From the NCBI GenBank assembly GCA_002812745.2, contig NCSJ02000226.1, positions 1 to 64,000 of the forward strand: a stretch of DNA of 64,000 nucleotides, written 5' to 3'. The translations under genes and the position numbers were made by a program. The notes under the pieces are model-generated. The model was given only the letters and a program-made list of their open reading frames with translations. It ran no database searches and had not been told where the DNA came from. This DNA is from Scytalidium lignicola (taxonomy: Eukaryota > Ascomycota > Leotiomycetes). Shown piece by piece: positions 12,046-22,342 of the stretch (its first letter is position 1; each line of letters starts with the position of its first letter).

Positions 12046-14502
12046 GGACTGCTTGATTGGAGCAAGCAAAGGTTATATTATACACACAACCGTTTATTAT
12101 CGACGTCAAAATAGTGGTGGGCACAAGCAATTCAACGTACGTTGGCAATTACTTCCATTTCTCAGGCTGCCCTATGAGACTCGGAAAGACTTCCCCTTTA
12201 GTAGATACGAAGGCTACGGTGCTGTAACCGGACGGTTTAAACGCATGGACTCTATCTTATCAGAAAAGACGTCGTCCGTTCCCTCGGCTTAGTACGAAAT
12301 GCGCCAGCACTTTGAGCTGAGCCACGCCGGGCCCACGATGTGAGAGCATGGAGAATGATCTGGAGGGGGCTTTATCTACAGTAGATGTCGCGACTGATTA
12401 CCAGCGACCATGATACCGAGCGCAATGAGCCGAAGCGGAAGAGGCAGCAACACAAAGATTCGGGATATCATTAGTCCCCAGGCATGCGCGTCGTCGCTCA
12501 GCCCCGGTATTGGACCTCCACGACAGCAGCATATGGCCTCGGGAATATTGCCAGGGTTAAAGGGAGCGCACAAACAAAGAGATGGCGGTTAAGGAGATGG
12601 CCAGTCAGGTTGAAAGATTGTATGTAATGAAGCAGATTGCCACGATGAAGGAGAAGGAGAAGGAGAAGGAGAAGGAGAAGGAGAAGGAGAAGGAGAAGGA
12701 GAAGGAGAAGGAGAAGGATCCTACAAAGAGAGAGAGGGAGGGGGAAGATGCATGATTTTTTTTTAATAAAAAACACGATACTTGCTGGATTCTTGGATTA
12801 CAACATATATATGCGATGGGATGGTCAAAGCTTTGTAACGAATGAATGATGGTCGGAGTACAGTACAGTATAGTACATAAAATTTTATCTTATGGGAATA
12901 ACTTGCTTAGAGTGAAGACGGATGTGTAAAACTTGATATTCCGAATGAATGAACAAAACAAACACACAGATGAATAAGAATAATGCATGGCAATCACAAC
13001 GGTGTCGGCTAACTGATTGATTGCCGGACTTGGGGGATTGCTTTTGTCCGTGCTTGGATTTGTGCTTGGATTGCTTACTGCGTAGATGCTTTGATGCTTG
13101 GTTTGCGGGTGTTTTGTCAGCGGCAACAAGCGATCATACCCACCGGAAACGGCAAGTAGGTCGCTAGAAAGTAACTACTGTACGAGGGAGGGGTTCACTA
13201 CCCAGCTACGGTAGCAGCGTGGCAGCCAAGATTAAATAAATACGATGGGGGATTATTAGAGCTTAGAGCTTAGAGCTTTTATTTTGTTTGTTGCGGCGTA
13301 ATAGCGGTATCGTAGTACAGTAGCACGAGTAGTCAACTAAGTTAGTACTGTAATCCTACGATTATTACGAATGACCGTTACTCTCCCCCCAGGCTGGAAT
13401 TAGTTCTTACGAGAAGGTCCCAAATTAAGGACAGTCGACGGGTTCTGTGCATGTTGATTGGCTGGTGTGGTGCCGATTCAGGGCATTTTGAGCCACGAGG
13501 GGGGTTGGAAATGAGGCAGTGCACGGCGCAAAACACAACAAAGTGACACAATCAACGCGGTGCCTGACTCTCCAGGCATCCACCCGCCCTTGGGTTTCGG
13601 GATGGGGCGTTTGAGCGGAAGGGGTTTTGCGGCCGCAGCCTTGGCATTGCCATGCTGTCGCCGTGAAGCCGGCGTTGGATTCGTCGCGCATCCTCCCTCC
13701 CCTCCGCCTCGCCCTTAATGCTGCTAAATCCGTCTCTCTCTCTCTCGCGCGCTCTCTCTCACACGTCTCTGAACCCTTTCGTGCCTGTTTTTTTACTGTG
13801 GGCTCAGCCCCCCCTGGCGTGCCTGGTTCCCTCCTCGCGTTACGACAACTTCTGTGGATCGTAATCCTAAACCATCTTGCTTCCTTTCCACTCTCCCTCT
13901 TGTCCCTTTTTTCTCTCAAACCCCAGAAATTACAGCACGCTCCTTCAACATATTTTCTTCTTCTTTTTTATTCAACTCTATTTTTCTAACGATCCGGGGC
14001 CTTTTATTTCCCCCCCTCCCTCGCTGAAGTGTGCAATGCGCCGCTAGATTTTGATTTCGAGAATCAAAATACACGCAGTTGGTCGATAGTTAGCGATAAA
14101 TCCTGCTGCGAAAAAAGGGTGGCTGCAGTAGCTGGAAAGTGTTTATTACTTTCCCCCCTCCCCCCCAGCCGCACGCACGCACGACGTTGGGATAGGTTCG
14201 TTGTGGAGATTCCTTCGACACACCTCCAAGATCACTCAACCTACAACAAAGCACAAACACATACGCATCTACATCTACGAACCAGCAACGAAAGACGAAG
14301 ACATATAGTCGCAGGTTATCGAACGCGCGCGCGCCCGACGACCATCGAAATATTCGAGAGCAGAAGCAAGTTTAGGGAGAAGAAGCTTGGAGAGAGAGAG
14401 AGAGAGAGGGTCATCGTCGAAGGACAGCTTGCACCCCGTGGTGCTCTCCTCCCCCAAACCCACACACACGCCTGGTCAGCTCGTTGACCAACGATCGCCA
14501 CA
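12046..14502. other. Long gene-free stretch and 5' leader of the DUF300 gene
   Basis: I see no gene. It contains a purine-rich hexamer array (12646-12718), a GTACAGTACAGTA word near 12856, a tandem AGAGCTT run near 13260-13277, and C/T-rich and (GA)n tracts at about 13735-13760 and 14390-14410. The C/T-rich tracts just upstream of 14503 look like the promoter and 5' UTR of a strongly transcribed fungal gene. Open frames here have low-complexity translations. Confidence 0.45.
12646..12718. repeat. Microsatellite (GAAGGA)n, about 12 units
   Basis: An unbroken 73-base run of the hexamer, all purine on the plus strand, in the 3' flank of the Zn2Cys6 gene. A shorter run of the same unit lies near 28149-28171. 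Confidence 0.95.
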
Positions 14503-16494
14503 ATGAAGATTTCTTTCAATGGAACCTGTAACTCCACGCTGGATGATATGAGGAGTATGTAGCTGCTGCTGTTGCTGTTACACTGTTGTTCCTGCTATTG
14601 CTGTTGCTACGGTTGGAGATGGAATCTCATGCTAACGGTTGCTGCAGTCGGGCCATCGGAGGTAAACATCGTCGGCAACATCACATTCCACAACCTGGCT
14701 ATTATAATAGCAGCAGCATGCTCGTTATTCGCCATGCTATGCTCCTTCTACCTCATATGGATGCATGCATTACATTATACAAAGCCAACAGAGCAGCGAC
14801 AGTATGTCTTCGGCCAGCTTTTTTTCTTTTCTTTTCTTCTCTTTTTTTGCGACATCCCCGATATAGAAATAAGTACTAACTCTCTGCTGCAGCATCATTC
14901 GCATCCTGTTCATGATCCCGGTCTATGCCGCCGCATCTTTCCTTTCCATCTACTACTACTGGCACGCCACTTACTTTGAGGTCATATCGGATTGCTACGA
15001 AGCTTTCGCCATCGCATCATTCTTTGCACTGCTCTGTCATTACATCGCCCCGAACTTGCACGAACAGAAGGACTATTTCCGAGGCATCACTCCGAAAGAA
15101 TGGGTAATGCCCATCAACTGGCTCGCCAAATGCTGCGGTGGAAGAGATGGCCGTGGAGGCCCTTGGAGAACACCGAGGAGTGGACTGACCTGGTTCAACA
15201 TCATCTGGAGCGGCATCTATCAGTACTGTTTCATCCGAGTTACTATGACCATCACCGCCGTGGTGACCCAATATTTTGGCAAATATTGCGAGTCTTCAAA
15301 TTCGCCTCTTTTTGCTCACATCTGGGTACGTTCTGCGTTCTGTTTTCATCCTTTCTCCCACACATACATATATACTCCGAATGCATAATGTTGACAAGAG
15401 GACAGGTCCTTGCTATTGAAAGTATTGCAGTCACGATTGCAATGTACTGTGTTATCCAGTTTTATATCCAGGTCCGATTCGACCTTGCCCCATACAAGCC
15501 CTTCCTCAAGGTGGTAGCCATTAAACTGGTCATCTTCCTTTCCTTCTGGCAGAGCTTTGTCATCAGCATTATGACGTCGCCAACCCTGAACATCATCGTA
15601 CCAACAAAGACGATAGCATATCCGGATATCAAGGTCGGTATTCCATCCTTGCTTCTCTGCATTGAAATGGCCATCTTTGCTGTTCTGCATCTCTTTGCTT
15701 TTCCTTGGAGACCATACAAGTTGTCCGACGAGAACAACAAGATTGGGCCGAAACAAGGTGGATTCCTCGGCGTCAAGGCGTTTGCGGATGCCATGAACCC
15801 ATGGGACTTGGTCAAAGGCTTCGCTAGAGGTATCCGTTGGCTCTTTGTCGGACGAAAGCACCGTGAACAGGATCTGTCCTACAAGACATCATCTTTTACC
15901 AACGACGTTACGCTCGAGCCAACAGATCAGGGATATAAGGGAGCCGAACTACCAATAGCAGACGAGTTCCGGCGCAGCAAGTTCGGCATATCCGGAAATG
16001 AGGCAACGGAGGTGGGAGAAGGCGCAGGACTCATCGCCCATGCGCAACCTAATCCTTTAAACCCAAGAAACCCGGGTGACTCGCCTGCGCACTTGCGATA
16101 TGACGGCAATGGACAGGAGGTAACTTCGGATGGATCGCGTTACCGAAATAACGAGGTAGAATATGAGGCTCCGCCATATGCAGAACGATACCCTTCTCCA
16201 GGCATGCAACAAAGACAGCCAAACGTTCCAATCGGAATGGCAGTCAGCGATCCCGAACCGTATCCCTCGCACGTGATGCAACAACGCTATGCATCTCCGT
16301 CACCCTCTCAAGCATATCTTGATCAATTACGACAAGAACGAAGGCAACAGACACAGAAACCTTCCGAGCTCTGGACTCAGAGCAAGAGACCGGCAACCCC
16401 GGAAGCCTATGAAGAGGAGCCAGAGAGGTACAACCCTTCATGGGAAAACCGACAAGGACCGAGTCCACAGCCGCCACATAGTGGGCAGTTTTAG
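14503..16494 (+). CDS. DUF300 / organic solute transporter Ost-alpha (TMEM184) family membrane protein
   Basis: Four exons: 14503-14554, 14648-14801, 14893-15325, 15406-16494. They sum to 1728 nt, giving 575 residues. A short lumenal N-terminus with N-glycosylation-like NGTC and NSTL is followed by about seven membrane segments. Family marks: EQRHIIRILFMIPVYA across the exon 2/3 junction, YEAFAIASF, a cysteine pair CCGG after PINWLAKC, then VRFDLAPYKPFLKVVAIK and FLSFWQSF. The C-terminal 200 residues are predicted disordered, rich in P, Q, R and Y. DUF300 proteins are related to bile-acid exporter subunit Ost-alpha; in fungi the role is not settled. The start gives MKISFNGTCNS. Downstream open frames starting in exon 3 are alternative-frame artefacts. 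Confidence 0.9.
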
Positions 16495-17711
16495 AATTTC
16501 TGCTTTGATATCATTCGGTACAGGATGCCTATGGGGTTTTCATCATGTGANTTTTTTTAGAGGTTGTATATGTATGCTACGATGATAATGAAACTTTCTT
16601 CAACTGCATTGTTGTTGGAGGGAACTGGCGTCTTGGATCAAAAAGAACCGAGCTAGGGGTTTATATCTCGCTCTCTTTCGTTCTTTCTTTCTCCTTCAAA
16701 CGGGGAGGGNTTTTTTTGCAGATCTCATAAAGATTCCAGCTTCACCCTTCTTTTAGGAGTCCATTCGTCTCTTCCTTTTTTTTCCGGGTATGAATTAGTT
16801 TTTTTGTTATTTCGGCGTTTTATTTTGATATTTGGTGGCAGCATTTCCCCCCTTTCCACAATTTTCTCCGTCTTGTTTACTAGAAGAAAGGAGAACTATT
16901 TTTTTTTTGCTCCCTATTTCAGCCAGCAAAAAAAAAAAAAAACAAAAATAAGAAAATTAATTTCTATCCCATCAAGTTCTCTCTCAAATTCTTCTTTTTG
17001 CAAGCGATGCGAGGATATACCTTTTTCTTCTTTTGATATGGGGGTTTTTTTGACTTTTTTTTTCTATTATGAAAACTTGTGCACTGTTTTTGTTTGATTT
17101 TGACTTCATTCTGATTTTTTTTTTTGTTTTGTTTTGTTATATTACATTACCCTGTGTATGAGAAGAAGAAAGAAAAGCCCTTTGATCGGCCTAAAAAAGA
17201 GGGTTGGAGGAATTGAAAAATTCCTTTTTTTTTTTTGGTATTTGGGGAATGGTTAAGAAAGATGGGGGGAGAAGTAGAGCTGTACCATTGTACATACATA
17301 GACTGATTGGATTAGGGAATGGAATTGGAATTGGAATTGGAATATTAAAGTCTTTGGAAAAAGAATGAAGATGAAGATGACATCATCGATTTTTGCTGTG
17401 GTTTGTTCTAGTTGTTGCTGTGAAGGNTTTTTTTTTAAAAAACTGGATTTACTTGATGGATTTACTTGGTGGGTCATTTGCTTGCTGTACCCATTGCTGA
17501 GGGTTCTGCCGGTACCTTCAATCGAATCCAGGGTGACGGTGATCAGACGTAATTATTCGGTATTTGATCGTAAGCTACAGGCTACAGCACTTGAATACTA
17601 AGATGCTCACATCGAAAGAGGTACATGTACTGTACGTCCCTGCCCTAGCATGCTTTCTTATTTGTATAAGTGATGAACGCTGATCTTCTTTTTCTATTCT
17701 GCAAGCACTCC
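16495..17711. other. Gene-free T-rich stretch
   Basis: Homopolymer-rich 3' flank with N bases at 16551, 16710 and 17427. It includes a GGAATT tandem run (about 17319-17342) and one arm of a diverged repeat (about 17287-17470). No gene is seen. Confidence 0.45.
17287..17470 (+). repeat. Diverged dispersed repeat B, copy 1
   Basis: Shares ordered blocks with 19204-19350: CATAGACTG, GGAATATTA followed by GTCTTTGGAAAA, a GAAGAAGATG stretch, and TTCTAGTTGT. Same orientation. The pair brackets the uncharacterised gene at 17.7-18.8 kb. Confidence 0.6.
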
Positions 17712-17773
17712 ATGGCTAACAATCTATCCCTCTCCGCTCTGGAATCTCCCGCCCTTCCCTGACGACGAAGAGG

Positions 17774-18830
17774 ATGTCGCCCATGTGCTTGAACCGTTCG
17801 CGCCACCACCAACCGCTACGAGATCTCGAAGAACAGCTTACGGCAATCAAGGCAAATGAACTTGGACAAGCTGGTCTGAGGCATTTTAAAGTTATCGCGA
17901 AGCAGGTCGATCTTGATGAGAATGGCATTCCTTCCCCTGAATTTAGCTTCTTCTTGCCGTGCAAAGTGGATCTTCCTCCAGTTGATGACGACCGTATTGG
18001 TATGTCATTTATTGACTTTGATACTCCTCGACGTCCAGGTCAGTTCGCACTGAAAGATATTGGACATGCCCGAGGAATTGGTTTCTACTTTCTAGGCTAC
18101 CTTGGTCTGTGCGAAACAGATGTCCAGGGACAAGATCGAGGAAATTGGGCTGTTCGGCAGTAGGTTTTACTTTGATTTTTCCTGGATCTTTTTTTTTTTT
18201 GATTTTTTTCCCCCAGATCTTTCTATAATTTTTCTTTTGCATTTATTTATAAATGTTTCATGCTTATACTTATTATTGGTATACGGTAGGATCATTGATT
18301 ATCCATTTGAAATGCCACTCCTAGGAATGAAACCTGAATGGCAGGTTATTGATATTAGTGATGTGGATGATCAAGAATACCCACATCTCCGGTGTGTTAT
18401 GATATATGATAGCAAAGGAGAAGATGGGAAACTGCTTCGTGGTGAAATACTGGCGCTAACAAGACTCACGACTGAGCGCTTGGAAACTGAGCAATCAAAA
18501 CAGCATATTAAAGCTCCGGTAAGATTCAAANTTTTTTTTAGATTACTAAGTCATGTGTTTTAACTAAAATATTTGTCATATTATTAGATTTTAATGTTCT
18601 CTTTCATGGGTCCGCAGCATGGTAGAATGCTGCAAGCCTTTTTTGACGGAAAGCGATTGGTCGTGAATTACACAAAGATTTACGACTTCAGGACTAAGAA
18701 CATTGCCGGTCTTTCCTTATTTGCCCGCTGGGGTATAGGCAAGCCTACAGGAGATACTAAAGATCCAAGCCTTTTGGCTGATGCAGGTGTAAATGGAGGA
18801 GGAGGTGGAGGTGCTGCAAATGATAACTGA
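17774..18830 (+). CDS. Uncharacterised fungal protein; 5' end unresolved
   Basis: Three exons join in frame: about 17774-18159, 18290-18518, 18588-18830, giving roughly 285 residues from the ATG at 17774. Visible blocks: PLRDLEEQLTAIKANE, GLRHFKVIAKQVDLDENGIP, FFLPCKVDLPPVDDDRIG, then IIDYPFEMPLLGMKPEWQVI, LRGEILALTRLTTERLE and FMGPQHGRMLQAFFDGKRL, ending in a poly-Gly tail. I recognise no domain, signal peptide or membrane segment. The start is doubtful. In the next frame upstream an acidic DDEEDVAHVLEPFA segment runs straight toward the RHHQPLRDLEE region, as if one base were lost near 17805. An ATG at 17712 opens a third frame that stops after 16 codons. An N before a T run at 18531 lies in intron 2. 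Confidence 0.6.
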
Positions 18831-19064
18831 TTAATCAATTGTCTTTTGGCTTTGATGACTTGGGTATGGGGGGTCAGAATCTGGATGGGGAATAAGGAAT
18901 GCATAAGAGGCGTTTTGGAGTACAGGTGGATGGATGGATGCTAAGCCTTAAAAGCCCTTCTCGCAATTATCTGCAAGTACCAATTGAAAAGTTGTTCTTA
19001 CTGAACCCATTATTCTGCTGCGCATATATCAAACCTTGACATTGACCCCAATTTGTACGCGATG

Positions 19065-19195
19065 CTGAATCATGACCCTTGTGGGGTCCCCCGCCCCGCT
19101 ATCCGACAGCTCACTGGGCTACATATTCGTCAAGATTGCCATCGAGGCAATCGCATTTGTTGTTTGCTTTATGCTTCAACCTTCCTCATCTCATA
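19065..19195 (+). repeat. Diverged direct repeat A, copy 1
   Basis: Matches 22083-22208 in the same orientation through blocks GACCCTTG, GTCAAGATTGC, GCAATCGCATT, TTTGCTT and ATGCTTCAA, ending TTCCTCATCTCAT. Confidence 0.7.
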
Positions 19196-19203
19196 GGGGG
19201 GTA

Positions 19204-19350
19204 ACTTGTACCAACATAGACTGTAATAAGGAACGGAATATTAGTCTTTGGAAAAGAAGAAAGAAGAAAGAAGAAGATGTGTCATCAATCTCTGACGTAG
19301 TTTCTTCTAGTTGTGCTACGAGGGGTTTTACTAGGCTTACTTGATGTCTT
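19204..19350 (+). repeat. Diverged dispersed repeat B, copy 2
   Basis: Homologous to 17287-17470 (see that entry for the shared blocks). It lies immediately downstream of repeat A copy 1. Confidence 0.6.
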
Positions 19351-19828
19351 AGATATCTTATGCCATGCTCACTTACGGTTCGTAAATGCAAAGTAGTATA
19401 AGTGATAATTAATAAGTACCTTCTAGAAAATAATGACAACGCTAATTAACTTATTAATAAAGCCTTTGGTTTTTATTTTCTTGCTCGCTTCCCTTCTCCT
19501 AACCATTTTTTCTAATACTGTGACATATTTTGTGTACTTAGTACATTTTTGCAATTTAAACTCCAATTATGGGGGCGTGCGTGTGTGTGTGCATAACTAT
19601 ATTGTGGAACAGCTGTATTCAAATCTCTGAATTGCATGGATGGAGTGGATGGACAGCCTGGGAGGTGTGTGGGCTGGTTTTGGTTTTAGGTTCGGGCGGG
19701 CGGACTGGCAGACTAGCTAGGTTTGGTTGCGAAAGCTGCAATGGTTAGTTAGTTGGATGTTGTTAGAGTGGGTGGCTTGCGAATCAACACGGCTTGTTTG
19801 ACTGTCAGCTTCCTTTAAAGATGTGGCA

Positions 19829-21454
19829 TCATAACTTGTTTGTCCAGTGGCTTTCCAATCCCTGTGAAAGTTCAGATTCCCTTAACTCGGAGTACTGTGA
19901 GACCTCAAAATCCAGATCGGGTGGCAGGTCATTGATAGCTGAACAAATTCTTTTCAAGTGAGCCGGCATCCATATATCGTAGACGTTTTTGGTGAATCTG
20001 TACGAGGTCCACTTGTCTCTGCCTTCTTCGCTGGTGAAATCAAACTTCTTGATAGGGTGACGGTAGAAGGTAGTCTTGCTTCCATCAATTAGAGTGTAGT
20101 GGCCGTAGATCCTCACCATGCTGTCATCGTGCGAGATTGAAAATGCGAGGACTTCCTGATGGAGTTCCCTTTCGCGTTTAACTAGCCTAAAGAGTTCGAC
20201 AATACCCCTCACCGCCATCGTCATGCTGTGAGCATTTTGTCGATCTGCAATATCAAGTGCTGCAGCACCGCACTTTACTTCGCAGGTTAAGAACGGAAAG
20301 TACATGGAGTACGTGGCCATGAAGAAAGAAGTATCTGTGAGCTCACCCACGAAAGGTTCAATCCTCTTGAGTTGATCTTCTGTGAAAGCCTCTCGCCTGA
20401 ATGCTACGGAGTAGTCGGGTTGCGGAGAGGTCTTGGTGATTGGGATGGAATTGTTCCAGCCCTCATTGACACTTTCGATCAGAACCTTGAGATGCTTGGC
20501 GCCGCGTCTGGCTAGAATTTCTGCAGAAGGGACTATTAATGGTGAAATATCACGGACGACTCCAGCCTCATTTTTGTTCCTTACCATCTCGCAAGTTTCT
20601 TCAAATAAGTCATCGCGAAACAAGGAATCGTCAGGAAATATCTGCTCGGTCTCGAGGAAGGTTCGGCACAAGCTCTGGCTCGTAGCCGTGGTACCCAATT
20701 CAGATTTGCCCATAAAGCTGCCTTTGGATGCAAGTATAGTTTCATAGTGCGCATCTTGGTATGGGGCACTTTTGACGTCCCTTGGCTTTTGATCGCTCGA
20801 GCCAGCAGAGCTTCGCTCTTGCAAGGAGGTGAGACATATTGTTCTCGGGCTCCCAATATTTCTCAAGCCAGTTGTCCTTTGCGAAGTCTCTCCTAGTCTG
20901 ATCGTCTTGGTCGAAGGATTGCTTGGGCCACCTTCCATTCTGAATCCAATATGTGATTAGATCAGTCTTATTATCGGCGACACTGTCCGCCGCTGGCTGG
21001 CCAATTGTACCTCCAAAAGTCGAATGTGCAACATATGTTCGCAGTCGCTTTCGAAAGTTCTTGGGTGAAGTACAAATGGGAGTTTCTTCGGGTTCTTGGG
21101 CTCCATTTCGATTTCGATCCTGATCTTGGAGACGGACCTGTGCAAACTTGACTTGAGTTATTAATATGGAATAGTAGCATCGCAGGAGACTGACATGCCT
21201 CTTTGCCNGGGGGGGGTTTCTAGCTAGGCATGGAAGTGGGTGCTTGAGTTCAGTGTTCGTATCCTTGGACACCCGGAGACGTGTGCTTCGACGAGGAGAA
21301 AGTTGTGGTCGTTCTTTCTTGATACCTCGTAGCAGCGTTCCTATCAACGATCAGTCAAAGCATGCGACGCGGTGAATGGCTTACTCTCGTCCTTTGGCAC
21401 CGAACGTGGCCGCTCGGCTTTTGGAAGGTTTCGTTTTGCTTGACGCGGGGCCAT
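19829..21454 (-). CDS. DUF7924-like protein, interrupted by one frameshift
   Basis: Minus-strand exons: 21454-21385, 21340-21195, then 21137 down to 19829. The start codes for MAPRQAKRNLPKAERP. The N-terminal third is basic and low-complexity, followed by TYWIQNGRWPKQSF and WLEKYWEPENNMSHLLAR. Near 20815-20830 the frame must shift by one base to continue as SSDQKPRDVKSAPYQD. From there it is open to the stop: FRDDLFEETC, IVPSAEILARRGAKHL, SVNEGWNNSIPIT, and the core FFMATYSMYFPFLTCEVKC, AALDIADRQNAHSMTMAVRG and KFTKNVYDIWMPAHLKRI-like segments. These match, as I recall, a fungal family annotated DUF7924 with no known function; the core E-x-K pattern (CEVKC) recalls nuclease folds but this is speculation. 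An N lies in exon 2 (21208). The frameshift is either a sequencing error or a real lesion. Confidence 0.75.
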
Positions 21455-22342
21455 ATCGACTGAGGGGTAAGATATGGACTGTATTGCCGCGCGCAGGACG
21501 AGTTTCGTTTGGGATGTTCCAACTTATTTGGCGGCGGCCGTTAGAACAAAGCCAGAAAATTATGGAAGATTGGATGCGCCTACATGCTCACTTCCGAGCT
21601 TTGATATAGAGAGTGATGGCGCTGGGGCCCAAAGGTCTAATGAGTACACGTTTTATAAGCCATAGTATATTGTACTAGAGACTAATGTATCACTTATAGA
21701 TTTTTTTAATCTTTGACTTACATGAATAAGATAAGATAATTAAATAGAAAGCTTGTAGAGGAGTGAAGAAGAGTGGAAGGAGGGTGTTTTACTTTACAGC
21801 CTAGTTTTGGCTTTTAAGTTTAAGCGGATAAGTGGTTTGATCTGCTTGTGTTGTCTTGTCTTTGTCTTGAGATGAGAGACTTTCATACAAGGGGTTGTTT
21901 GGGTACGTTTGGGTACGTTTGCCACCTACTCACATGAATCCAAAACTTTTGGTAGGTTTTATAACTATTAAGAATACCGATTGGTTCAAGAGTCCACAGA
22001 TTAGAGAAGCTCCAGTTACTACTCCGTATGAGGATGCATTCTAATAATTGGCCTCAAATTTGTAAGCGAAGCTAGATTATTATGAAAGACCCTTGCGGAG
22101 TCCCCGCCGTCACAGGATAGCTTTACTTGGAGTGCATATTGGTCAAGATTGCTACCGACGCAATCGCATTCGTTTATTTGCTTCATGCTTCAATTTTCCT
22201 CATCTCATGTCTTGCTCTCATGCATTGGTCTACTTGGTATTTGAGTAAATTATGTGTCTGGGAATCGATTAAGTGAAGCTAGGTAGAAGGAATCAGAAGG
22301 GAATGGGAGGTGAACTCCCCAGGATAGGAGTGAACGGAAAAC
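21455..22342. other. Gene-free stretch with repeat A copy 2
   Basis: Holds a tandem TTTGGGTACG duplication (about 21896-21920), repeat A copy 2, and AT-rich promoter DNA of the next gene. No gene is seen. Confidence 0.45.
22083..22208 (+). repeat. Diverged direct repeat A, copy 2
   Basis: Second arm of the repeat described at 19065-19195. Together the arms bracket the DUF7924 gene at a spacing of about 3 kb. Confidence 0.7.

Larger units (their letters stand above)
18831..19828. other. Gene-free stretch with two repeat arms
   Basis: Contains repeat A copy 1 (19065-19195) directly followed by repeat B copy 2 (19204-19350), a (GT)n run near 19578-19592 and G-rich words at 19650-19700. No coding signal is seen. 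Confidence 0.45.

Noticed and set aside
12498..12776. Leu-rich open frame on the minus strand
   Set aside because: It is a translation of the hexamer microsatellite.
14992..15400. Alternative start inside exon 3 of the DUF300 gene
   Set aside because: It is another frame; the spliced model keeps all membrane segments in one frame.
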